NCBI GenBank assembly: GCA_030407005.1
Contig: JAUDYN010000004.1
Coordinates: 2,976,001 to 3,040,000, forward strand
Source of the DNA: Desarmillaria ectypa
Lineage: Eukaryota; Basidiomycota; Agaricomycetes; Agaricales; Physalacriaceae
Direction: 5' to 3'
DNA: 64,000 nt
Below the pieces are notes generated by a model. It saw only the letters and a program-made list of their open reading frames with translations. It was not told the origin of the DNA and ran no database searches. The translations under genes were made by a program, and so were the position numbers. This document shows, piece by piece, positions 1 through 9,161 of this stretch; position 1 is the stretch's first letter; each line of letters starts with the position of its first letter.

Positions 1-1123
1 TTATTCTGAGTGCCGTATTGAAACCAGGAGCCTGAAAGAAAGGAATGATACGTTACCTGATGCTGGCTCCGCTCATCTTGCATGGAGACCGTTATACCAG
101 ATGGTATATGTGTCAAGCGGACCGCCGATTCTGTTTTGTTGACGTGCTACAGCAAACTTAGCTGAATTCCTGCCGATGAATGGACACCCACCTGCCCTCC
201 GGCACCGCGAGCACGCATAACTTCTAGTTTGATGTCTTCCATTTTATATAACGGTTCATCTTGCGTGTCTTTTTCCTCGGCTAGTGGAAGAACCTGAAAT
301 CATTCAGTTCCAAGCGATAGATTGAAGATACAGAGAAAGCGTACGATGACAGCAACAGTACTGGTGTGGACACGTCCGCTAGCATCAGTAGACGGTACCC
401 GCTGCACACGATGCACTCCACTCTCCCAACGCAACCTGTCATACGCCCCTGGACCCTTCACCTCCATGATGGCATCCCTCGTCCCTCCCTGTTCCAGCTC
501 ATTGACTGCCATCATCGTCCACTTCCATCGCTGTGCAGTGGCATACCGCTGGTACATCCGTAGCATGTCAGCAAGAAAAAGGGACGACTCCACTCCTCCC
601 ACACCAGATTTCAACTCCACGAGAGCAGAATAGTGGGCAGTGGGGGACGATGCTTTAAGGAGGGCGGGTAAAGTCGTGTCGACGATTTCTTCCACCTTCT
701 CCTCAAGCGAGTGGTACTCTTCTTCCGCCATTAAGCGCATCGTTGGATCGGGGTCAGCCAGGAGAGACTTGGTATCCTCGAGAAGCTACTATAAAGTGCA
801 TTGGCGAGTTGACTTGAAAAGGCAGCAATGAGCACTGACCCGACGGGAGTTATTCAATTCATCCCACGCCTCTTGGAGCCTGTCAGATTCCTTGATCTTT
901 TTTAACCGTGCTATATCCTCTGGCTTGGAAGTGCCTTCGGATATCTGAAGTCGACGGAAATGTCAGGAAAACAGTAGCTGGCTGAAGCAGAAAAACGCGC
1001 CTGTGACAATATTTGGGTGCGTTCATTGATTCTTTTCTCGACGACGCGTAGAAGCCTGTATGTGTCGCTTGATTGTTGTAGTCGGATGTAACTCGTTGCA
1101 AATCTACGACAGTGACGGAACAT
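1..1123 (-). CDS. MRF1: Mitochondrial peptide chain release factor 1 (partial, runs off left edge)
   Basis: Class I release factor that recognises stop codons on the mitochondrial ribosome and hydrolyses peptidyl-tRNA. Translation shows [16 protein letters not shown], then [11 protein letters not shown], then [18 protein letters not shown], the catalytic GGQ domain of the RF1 family, and QDERSQHQ before the edge. The start ATG at 1123 opens [16 protein letters not shown], a basic N-terminus suited to mitochondrial import. Introns are visible at 294-344 and 147-191. The second splits the GGQ glutamine from the following HVN. The first intron near 960-1010 has no good GT donor in frame; a GC-AG intron fits the reading frame best. 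The C-terminus is missing. It diverges from PPE1 across 83 bp. Family assignment is secure; the exact exon ends at the left edge are not. Confidence 0.93.
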
Positions 1124-1206
1124 GCAGAGGCAAAAGAAAACGAGTATTCCGTTTAAGGCAAGAACAAGGTATCTACGGCCCGATATCCCACATCCCGACC
1201 GTCACC
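1124..1206. promoter_or_regulatory. Shared divergent promoter of MRF1 and PPE1
   Basis: Only 83 bp separate the two start codons, so both promoters and both 5' leaders must lie here or overlap the genes. I see no clear TATA box. Inferred from geometry only. Confidence 0.45.
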
Positions 1207-2649
1207 ATGTCCGACCTCTACCGTTCTGCCATGAGCGCACGTATAGCGAAACTGCCAGAAATTCCTCACACCGAAGCTGATGAAGATGAGGAGTCTGCTG
1301 ATTCTCTTGGATCTCTTCCTGGAAGCGGGCTGGGGCCTCCAGCATTGTAGATTCCCTTCCCTTCTACTCGTGGTTATCTGCAACTTACACCCTTTGAAAG
1401 GCCTGCCCATACGCGAAGGAATAAACAGAAACATGTTCCAGATCCAGAATTTGCACCTATATCAGCGTCCACTTTCTTTGTTGATGCTGCCCAAGTGGAG
1501 GTACCATCAAGAAATCTGGATTGTCGCATATATTATACACCGCCGAAATTCGCAGATGGGACAGTGATGGTGTGCCACCACGGCGCTGGCTACTCTGGCT
1601 TGAGTTTTGCGTGTTTTGCCAAAGAGATATCCGATATTACCAAAGACGAATGTGGTGTCCTGGCCTTGGATGCTCGACGGCATGGTGGGTGAAAGATTTA
1701 GACGTCGATATTCCAACAGTTGTCTGACCGACAAGTATGCAGGGAAGACAACTACCTCTCAAACAGATGATGATCTATCCATAGATGTTCTTGTAGAAGA
1801 CTTTATCCAGGTTATCAAGACCGTGTTCCCGGAGCCCCAGAAGGCGCCCACGTTACTGGTGAGCAACTTGAGCTTTGCCAAAGCAGCTCCCGAGCTACAA
1901 TGGCACAGTTAGTCGGCCATAGCATGGGGGGTTCCGTCGTTGTTCGCGCCTGCCCTGTATTCTTGGACCTGAAGTATAGAGTTGCTGGTGTTGCCGTAAT
2001 TGACGTCGTTGAAGGTAGGTGGTATTGCAAGGAATTCTATCGCTTATATTATAGCAGGTTCTGCTCTTGATGCTCTTCCACATATGAACAGCCTCTTGAA
2101 TGCGCGGCCTGATGGGTTCGACAGTCCTGAGGAAGCAATTGAGTGGCAGTATGTTGCTCTCGTTGTATGGAATGAAATATCCACTCACCACTTTCTTAGT
2201 GTTAATACAAAGGCTGTACGAAATCCTAAATCGGCGAGGGTGTCGATACCCGTGATTATCAAGCCCTCCGGGTCTGATTCTCCTCTTGTGCCTAAATACA
2301 TCTGGCGGACTCCGCTACGGTCAACAGCGCCTTATTGGAAAAGTATAATTTTTTCTATTACTCTGTCGTACCCTTTCTTAATCAGCATCTCTAAGGCTGG
2401 TTTGAAGGTCTTTCCAGCAAATTTCTGGCAGCACGGACTGCCCGACTTCTTGTCCTCGCAGGAACAGACCGTTTAGATAAGGAGCTCATGATTGGCCAGA
2501 TGCAGGGCAAATTTCAGCTCGTGGTTGTACCGGGCGTCGGTCATATGCTCCAGGAAGATGATCCCACGGGCACAGCCAGGATTTTGATTGATTTTTGGAC
2601 GAGAAATGAGCAGTTGGTTGCTGGCATCAAGAAGGTTGGCGAAATATAA
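1207..2649 (+). CDS. PPE1: Protein phosphatase methylesterase 1 (PME-1/Ppe1)
   Basis: Alpha/beta hydrolase that removes the C-terminal methyl ester from the PP2A catalytic subunit. Exons give MSDLYRSAMSARIAKLPEIP, HHGAGYSGLSFACFAKEI, LVGHSMGGSVVVRA (nucleophile Ser in GHSMGG), LLVLAGTDRLDKELMIGQMQ (acid Asp) and VPGVGHMLQEDDP (catalytic His). These match PME-1 in order. An apparent in-frame TAG at 1348 falls inside an intron placed at 1347-1400 (donor GTAGAT, acceptor GAAAG), which restores the frame. Another intron starts at about 1684 and joins RRHG to KTTT. The start is chosen because MSDLYRS resembles fungal orthologues as I remember them. Length is near 400 residues, usual for the family. 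The 3' end lies 80 bp from the convergent VPS60 end. Confidence 0.92.
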
Positions 2650-2729
2650 TACTGGAACTCTGTTTGTACATCCCCTCATTACAACTACCATACATTAAAT
2701 CAACGTTGCGTTCAATAGCGAATATCTCA

Positions 2730-3623
2730 TTAGCTTGTCGCCTTTACAGCTTCGTGTTGGGCCGGCGTCTGGGGGTTCAATGAGTAGAGAAATTTTCAGA
2801 AAAAAAAGACCCTACCTCTCCAATTTCTACTGGCGGTTCGTCAATGAAGTCGGGCACCTTATTCATGTCGGCAAGATATGAGGTGCCTTCTTCCTCTTCT
2901 TCCAGTGCCAAGGCATCGAGTTCTAAGTCCTGTACATCAGTGGATGCTACAATAATAGTTGAGGCATGCATACCAGCTTCTAAATCCGCCTCGTCAAGTT
3001 CGTCAGGTACTGCGTATGACCTCCCTAACGACTCTTGTATTTCATTCGCTTGCTCTAGCAAGTCTTCCATTTCAAAATGCATATTCTAGGAAGCAATCAG
3101 CATAATCTCATGAAATGCGCGAGGCAGAGCAACCTCAATCTTGTCAATGTCAATCTTTCCGTATTGTTTCTTCATTTCCTTATTCGCTAGTTGCATGGCA
3201 TCGACCGTAGCCATTGTATTCCGTAAATTTTCCGTCGTGAGAGCGGCTGATTCCATGTTGAAAGTTTGCTGAGTTAGCTGGGCGAGCTGGCTTTCGTACA
3301 TCTTCTTCTGCTTCAGAGTGCGTAGTGCCCGCTGCTGGATGGCTTGCTAGATGCGAATACAGATGGGGATTACCTTGCAGGCTGGAGATGGCATACCTTT
3401 CCTGGGCCGTTTCGTAGCTTGCTCATTTGCTCCTTGTACCGCCCTAGCTCTCCATCGAGCTTCTTTATCTTGACTTCGATGGATGCTATGCGACCATCAG
3501 TCTATCACCGTAGATGAATTTGCAGTAATTTCCGGATGGCGAGGTGATACTAACCGCTGAGATGGCGTCCTGGAGTGTAGGCTTGGGTTTCTTGCTGCTT
3601 GATGACCCAAAAATGCGATTCAT
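2730..3623 (-). CDS. VPS60: ESCRT-III accessory subunit Vps60 (CHMP5)
   Basis: Charged helical ESCRT-III protein that recruits Vta1 to stimulate the Vps4 ATPase during multivesicular body sorting. It starts MNRIFGSSSSKKPKPTLQDA, close to CHMP5. It continues with MYESQLAQLTQQTFNMESA, TTVDAM-like ATVDAMQLANKEMKKQYGK, and MEDLLEQANEIQESLGRSY, then an acidic tail ending in ETPAQHEAVKATS. A 51-nt intron at 2923-2973 (GTATGC...CTTAG) is a multiple of three and has no stop. Removing it gives ADLEAELDALALEEEEEG, as in CHMP5; retaining it adds 17 residues. It is divergent from cyclophilin A (155 bp) and convergent with PPE1. Distinction from Snf7/Vps20 rests on the N-terminus and the NEIQE helix. Confidence 0.93.
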
Positions 3624-3778
3624 GGCGTCCTTTGGTCGTGATGGAACGGCTGCGCGATGGTATTGGTTTTGTTATTGAGTGGCGGTGACGTGATGAGGCG
3701 GTGATTGCCGCTTTGGGTACATATAAACCACTTCTGCAACCCAAACACACATCTCTCTCATCTCTACTCCCATCTACC

Positions 3779-4460
3779 ATGGCAAACGTATTCGTATGTC
3801 CTTTTCTTCGTCGTTCCTTACCGTTTTTTCTTTTTCTTTTTCGTGATTACCATGATCTGACCATCGTATGGACAGTTCGACATCACCATCAACGGCAGCC
3901 CCGAGGGGCGTATTGTCTTCAAGCTCTTCGACGACGTCGTGCCCAAAACTGCCAAGAACTTCCGTGAGCTCGCTACGGGCCAGCATGGATTTGGATACGA
4001 AGGCTCTGGCTTCCACCGTATCATCCCTCAGTTCATGCTTCAGGGCGGTGACTTTACCAAGGGTAACGGCACCGGTGGCAAATCCATCTACGGCGAAAAG
4101 TTTGCCGGTGAGAACAGAACTCTGCGTTAATGATGAAAGATGTATCTCATTTTATTCTACACTAGACGAGAACTTCCAGCTCAAGCACACTAAGCCCGGT
4201 ATTCTCTCCATGGCGAACGCGGGCAAGAACACCAACGGCTCGCAATTCTTCATCACGACCGTTGTCACCTCTTGGCTCGATGGCGCTCACGTCGTCTTTG
4301 GTACGGCCATTCCTACTACTTTGCGACTATCTCTGACCCCTACGTTTCCACAGGTGAAGTTACCGAGGGATTCGACCTCGTCAAGAAGATTGAGGGTCTT
4401 GGTTCCTCCTCTGGCACGCCCAAGACTAAGGTCGTCATTGCCAAGTCTGGTACCGTGTAG
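3779..4460 (+). CDS. CPR1: Cyclophilin A, cytosolic peptidyl-prolyl cis-trans isomerase
   Basis: Single-domain cyclophilin that isomerises X-Pro bonds and is the usual cyclosporin A target. After an intron following MANVF the protein reads [19 protein letters not shown], then [15 protein letters not shown] (catalytic Arg, Phe, Met, Gln), [15 protein letters not shown], and [11 protein letters not shown], which carries the cyclosporin-contact Trp and the active-site His. It ends VVIAKSGTV. Length is about 163 residues, typical for the cytosolic form. There is no signal peptide. Three introns are visible: 3794 to about 3875, about 4110-4168, and about 4302-4354. The promoter is shared with VPS60. 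Confidence 0.96.
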
Positions 4461-4675
4461 GGAAATTTTTATTGAAGTAAGCTTAAAGAGAAGGCATCGA
4501 AGAAGATAACTATATACAATGTACTACGGAGAAATTGAATTGTGCTGTTCAAAAATTTTCAGTGACGACTCGAAGGTCTTGGATTATCGATGTATTGTGG
4601 CGCATCGATATGACGTCAGTACGGATGTAGCGCCCGGTATGCGGGTCGTACTTTCCTTGAACGCATACCATCGTC

Positions 4676-6053
4676 ATGTCCGACTCAGCGGCCTTCACTG
4701 CATGGCTCAAAGAAAAGGGCGGAACATTTCACAAATCTGTCCAATACGTCCAAAGTAGAATTTTAGTTTTCTTCGTATATGTTGGACTGAATATTCTGGT
4801 AGTTCCGTCTGGGTACTCAATCCTTGCGAAGGACCCACTACCCGCAGATTCTACCATAGTATCCTGCCCTTTCGACCTTGTAATCACCAAAGCGATCGCA
4901 CTCAAAGCTCTCTCCAGACTTTTACCATCAGAAAATCTATCGAATTGGTCCGAACGGCAATGCATCTCGTCGTATCTGAACTTTCATCAGATCATAGACG
5001 AAGCAAGGTAAGGTCCTTCCGGCTATTGGCCTTGGCTGAGCAGGATCACAGCTACATTCCAGAATTGGCTCACGGACCATATGTGAATACCCTGCCATCA
5101 CGCGAAAAGTTGCGTACCGGACTACACTTTACTCCGTTGGAGCTCGAGATGTTCAGAGGAACAAATTTGTATGGCGCGATTGTGGATCGCGAGAAGGAAT
5201 GGCGGCGCGAGTGGGAAATATGTCGCACGGTTATCTCGAATGTGGATAGTAGATGGGGCGACCTGTTCACCTGGTCAGTCGCTTACTTCATGTTCAATTC
5301 AGTTGTTGAAGCATCGAAGGGAACTATTTTTGGAGTCAGCGACACATGTATCCTCTCGCGCCTTCCCGTCTTCACTATTGTCCCGTAATCCTACCCTGCA
5401 GTTATCACCGTCCACAGAGCCAGTCTTACTGCCAGGTGTTGACGCACTTAACCATGCCCGCGCACAACCTGTCTCCTGGGTAGTTACATATCACGATGAT
5501 ACAGAGAATATATCTCTCGTCATCCACACATCCGCTAGTGCCGGCGAGGAACTCTTCAATAATTACGGCGCTAAACCCAATTCCGAGTTCATCCTTGGCT
5601 ATGGGTTTAGTCTTCCAAACAATCCGGATGATACTATCTTGCTCAAAATTGGTGACAAAAAGTGGGAGGTTGGCCGTGAGGCGAAAGGTGCCGACCAAGT
5701 ATGGGACGCTTTCCTGTTATTCGCTTCCCAAAACCCGGTGCCCGATTATGAGGACTACCTCGAAGCTGCTGCTGTACTTGATGTCGCGGCGCATCATTTA
5801 ATGAAACGGCTGCCTGCAGACAAAGGCCCTTCAGCCCGGCTTGAAATGCGTCCTGAAGTAATGGCTATGTTGCATGACTACCTTGAAGGTATGAAATGGC
5901 ATTATTGCGGCACAAACCAACGTTAATCGTTTTTTGGCAGGCCAGCGAGATATCTTGCACTCCCTGGTCGAATTTTGCGAGACAAAAAAGCAATTTGCGA
6001 TTGAAATGGCCAAGGCCGAAGGCATTGACCTGGTTTTTGACGACGATGACTGA
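4676..6053 (+). CDS. SET-domain protein lysine methyltransferase (LSMT/SETD6-like)
   Basis: The translation starts MSDSAAFTAWLKEKGGTFH and shows the split SET domain of the Rubisco-LSMT/SETD3/SETD6/Rkm class. GYSILAKDPLPADSTI lies near the N-terminus and is followed by a helical insert (WSERQCISSYLNFHQII). Further on are LLPGVDALNHARAQPVSW, the SET cofactor motif with NH, and ASAGEELFNNYGAKPNSEF, the GEEL.NNYG motif with the catalytic Tyr. The C-terminal part (ENISLV... to FDDDD) resembles the substrate-binding region and ends at an acidic tail. In yeast such enzymes methylate ribosomal proteins; the substrate here is unknown. Several short introns interrupt it (for example about 4757-4806 and 5276-5360). 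Confidence 0.85.
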
Positions 6054-6559
6054 GTTTTGTAGAACATGTACTCCTCGCGTTGATAGTAGATACTGATACT
6101 CCCCGTCATCTTGTGCTCGGTAGATAAGATGCACAATGACGGCTTTGACAACATACTTAGAATACCTCCTTTTTTTTTTTTTACGACACTTTGATGTATC
6201 GTACACCATGGATTAACTAAAGTAATGTTATTCGGCTAGCGAGAAGTATGAGCTCTGCGAGTATGAATCAACTAGGCTTATGCGTGGTTATAAATGTTTG
6301 TCATCTTTAGTTATCTTACTATTCTTGCTCAAGCTCTCCCAACGGAATTGGACTTTGAACGCGGGCAACAGCTCGCTCACGTCGACCCTTTGATATCGTT
6401 AGGCACCTTTCACTGTTACTTGACCCTAGCGTCGAAAGCGGAAAGCTGCAAACAAAAGTGCACGACTCTTAGTGTCACTTACGCAGAGTGAAGTGCGAGC
6501 GTGATTATGCATTAAGAAGAAACATTGCGGACTGAATAATGGACATATAGAGGACACCT
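6054..6559. other. Convergent 3' intergenic region
   Basis: This lies between the stop codons of the SET gene and SVP26. It holds an A/T-rich stretch with a 15-base T run near 6167-6182 and presumably both 3' UTRs. I see no gene. Confidence 0.6.
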
Positions 6560-7674
6560 TCACTCCTGGTGTAGCCCATTTGTATCCCCGATCGATGAAA
6601 TTGAGGTTTTTCTCAGCCCCGAGCCTGCATTGTCTCCGGTGGTAGAGCGCCTTTGCGGTGGCGTGCCCAATCTGAAACGCGACGACGGGATGCTACCATC
6701 TACATCGAGTGAACTTCGTCCTGGAGATCGTGGTGGTGACAGTCTGCTATATGCAGAGACACGCGGTGAAGGTGGCGGGAACGTAGGGGACTGAGCTGGA
6801 TAAGGGGAGCGAGGACGGGGGGCGATGATCCCTTCATCCTTCCGGGGTTTGGATAGTATGGCAAATATGGAACGGAAAAGAGACATTCGTTGCTGTGGAA
6901 CTGCATGACTTGTCGTGGAAGAGGCACCTGAGATGATGCGCTGCATATTAGATGACACACAGAGGGCTCAGAGAAAGCTCACCGCTTGATGTAGGCAGTG
7001 CGTTATCATTCGCGCTGAGACTTAGGAATAAGAACAAGGGCACCAGCCAGACACATATTCCAAAGAACGTGGCTATATCCTTGAAACCATAGTAGATTGG
7101 CGTGGGGCTACCCCGATACGTTCTAAGATGATCCTGGTATGCGGCTGTGACTTTGGAGAAGTGAAAGAACCAGAGGAAGTGGTCCACAATGACAAGAACG
7201 CAGGAGGAAATGAAGGACGGCGATGAGAGGGAGATGAGCGGCCAGGTTTTTGAGAAGTTTTGCAGATACACAACGTGGCAAATGATGGAGAACGCCGTCA
7301 GCATGATGGGGAGTGAATCCGAGATGCATAGTACGACATGCAGACATATTATAGCCTAAATGAATAAAGGTTCAACGTCGCAAGAAATTAGGACATGTGA
7401 ATTGATTCCTGACGTATATTCCTCGCTGACCGATATTTTTGGCTAGACGAGAGTGTTCTTCGATTAATTCGGATATGTATAGCAGGCCGCTGGCTAGGAA
7501 AGGGAACGGTGAGTTTTTATAGAGATATACTGGTAGTCAGTTGTGTACCGAGCGCAAATATAACAAAAGCAAGTGAGGCCAGAACGGCCACATAACTTGT
7601 AGACAGCGCTTTTCAGCTAAGGTTGTTGAACAAGACAGGCTGTTTGCCCACCTGATATAGTACAGAAGACCCAT
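6560..7674 (-). CDS. SVP26: ER/COPII cargo adaptor Svp26 (Tex261 family)
   Basis: Multi-pass membrane protein that loads Golgi enzymes into COPII vesicles. The first exon is only 23 nt (7652-7674). After its intron the protein reads MGLLYYISYVAVLASLAFVI, then ASGLLYISELIEEHSRLA, which aligns residue by residue with yeast Svp26 (ISYA...ASGLYYLSELVEEH). Later segments are VVYLQNFSKTWPLISLSSPS, FISSCVLVIVDHFLWFFHFS and FFGICVWLVPLFLFLSLSAN, all family hallmarks. The final exon adds a Ser/Pro/Arg-rich cytosolic tail of about 125 residues (RSPYPAQSPTFPPPSPR). Human Tex261 has no such tail. The tiny first exon decides the start; no other ATG keeps frame. Confidence 0.92.
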
Positions 7675-7923
7675 AATGCGCGCCTAAATGATACTATAAA
7701 CAAGAGATAAGTATTGAGTCCAGTGAAATGCTGATAAAACGCACAATTCGGGTGATAAAGCGCTATGAAAATTGGTTGAGGAATCGTAACGTGGAGTTCA
7801 TGTCCAAGTTTTCGCGTGGAATGATCTTCACGGCGTGTTAGGCAGTCCACGTGGGATTCCTTTTCCGGACTCCACTATCCTTGACTCTTGCCTTGACGCA
7901 CCGCCGCGATACCCTCGTCTGTA

Positions 7924-8734
7924 ATGAGTAACCTCGAAAGTAAGGGCTCTGAATTTTTCCCAGTAATTTTATTGACTTTTTTATAGAGACTCTATTCCAA
8001 CTCAAGGTTGTTGGCTGCCTTCTTTCTCCATGCGAACTCATTAACGAAGACCGTAGTTCACAGCAAAGACCCTGAACCGCCAGGCGAAGAAGGCACAGAA
8101 AGATGAGAATACGGAGAAGTCTCGCCTGAAAAAGGTTCGTCTGGTTCCTTGGCATTTCCGACCGGTTCGATTCTATCTCTCGCAGGCTCTTCAACAAGGA
8201 AACAACGACGGCGCCCGTATATATGCCTCCAATGCTATTCGCAAGAAGAGCGAGGCCCTTAATCTTTTACGGTTATCGAGCCGCATAGATGCAGTCGCAA
8301 GCCGCGTAGAGACGGCTGTAACGATGCGACAAGTAACTGGAAATATGACTTCTGTGGTGAAAGGCATGGACAGGGCTATGGAGAGCATGAACCTCGAAAG
8401 GGTGTGTCACTATATTACTGATTACTCTCTATTTGTTCAACGTGATATCCAGATTTCCCTTGTGATGGACAAGTTCGAGTCGCAATTTTCTGATCTTGAT
8501 GTGCAAACGTCATATATGGAGGACACCATGGCTGCCACCAGCGCAGTATCTACGCCACAAGATCAAATCGACCAGCTACTGCGGCGGACTGCGGAAGAAG
8601 CCAACATAGAGCTACAGCATGATCTTGCCGCAAAGGACCTTGCTGCTGTACCAGATCTATCGCCTCGAGAGAAGATTGGAGAAGAGGATGATAAGCTGGC
8701 AGAGAGATTGAGGGCCCTAAGGCCTGCTACATAG
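7924..8734 (+). CDS. DID2: ESCRT-III subunit Did2/Vps46 (CHMP1)
   Basis: Late-acting ESCRT-III protein that binds the Vps4 MIT domain and regulates filament disassembly. Spliced translation gives MSNLEKTLFQLK, FTAKTLNRQAKKAQKDENTE, ALQQGNNDGARIYASNAIRK, VTGNMTSVVKGMDRAMESMN, and FESQFSDLDVQTSYMEDTM, all standard CHMP1 sequence. The C-terminus EEDDKLAERLRALRPAT is a MIT-interacting motif (hydrophobic-x-x-R-L-x-x-L). Length is about 205 residues, as in CHMP1. Introns follow LE, LK, LKK and NLER. The start at 7924 is fixed by MSNLEKTLF. It lies 249 bp from the divergent SVP26 start and about 4 kb from VPS60, another ESCRT-III gene. Confidence 0.95.
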
Positions 8735-9161
8735 TCAGTCTACCCAACGATCCAGTAGACATGTTATAGGATATAGTAGGGTGGACGTTTTGAGTTTACG
8801 GTCGTGTACCACGTTTGTATGTATGAAATCCATTAATTAGGAACTAGGAATCATAAGATGGGTGTACAACCTAATACTTAAGAACATAAGCGTGCAGTAA
8901 TCAATAACATGTACCAGAAGCATTGCAGAATGACGAGCGTAAGACAAATACGTAACCCGAAATTATTAAAGATAAGCATGGGGAAAAGATAGTACACGAA
9001 TAGATGCAAGAATACATGTTCTAAATGTGGGATGGTGAATTGAAACGAAGAATAAGATATGTCGTAAAATATATACAGAGCGAGAAACAAAAATATGACA
9101 CGCACAGCAATGATGAGGGCGTGTGATTTTCAGAAGGAAGGAAACACAGACTCTGTATCGT
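8735..9161. other. Convergent 3' intergenic region
   Basis: This is A/T-rich sequence between the stops of DID2 and the disordered unknown protein. I see no coding sequence with codon structure. It presumably contains two 3' UTRs. Confidence 0.6.

Noticed and set aside
1348..1350. Premature stop in PPE1
   Set aside because: A 54-nt GT-AG intron at 1347-1400 removes it and keeps the frame with the conserved downstream sequence.
6167..6182. Poly-T run as a retroposon tail
   Set aside because: No target-site duplication or adjacent retroposed gene; it lies in a normal 3' region.
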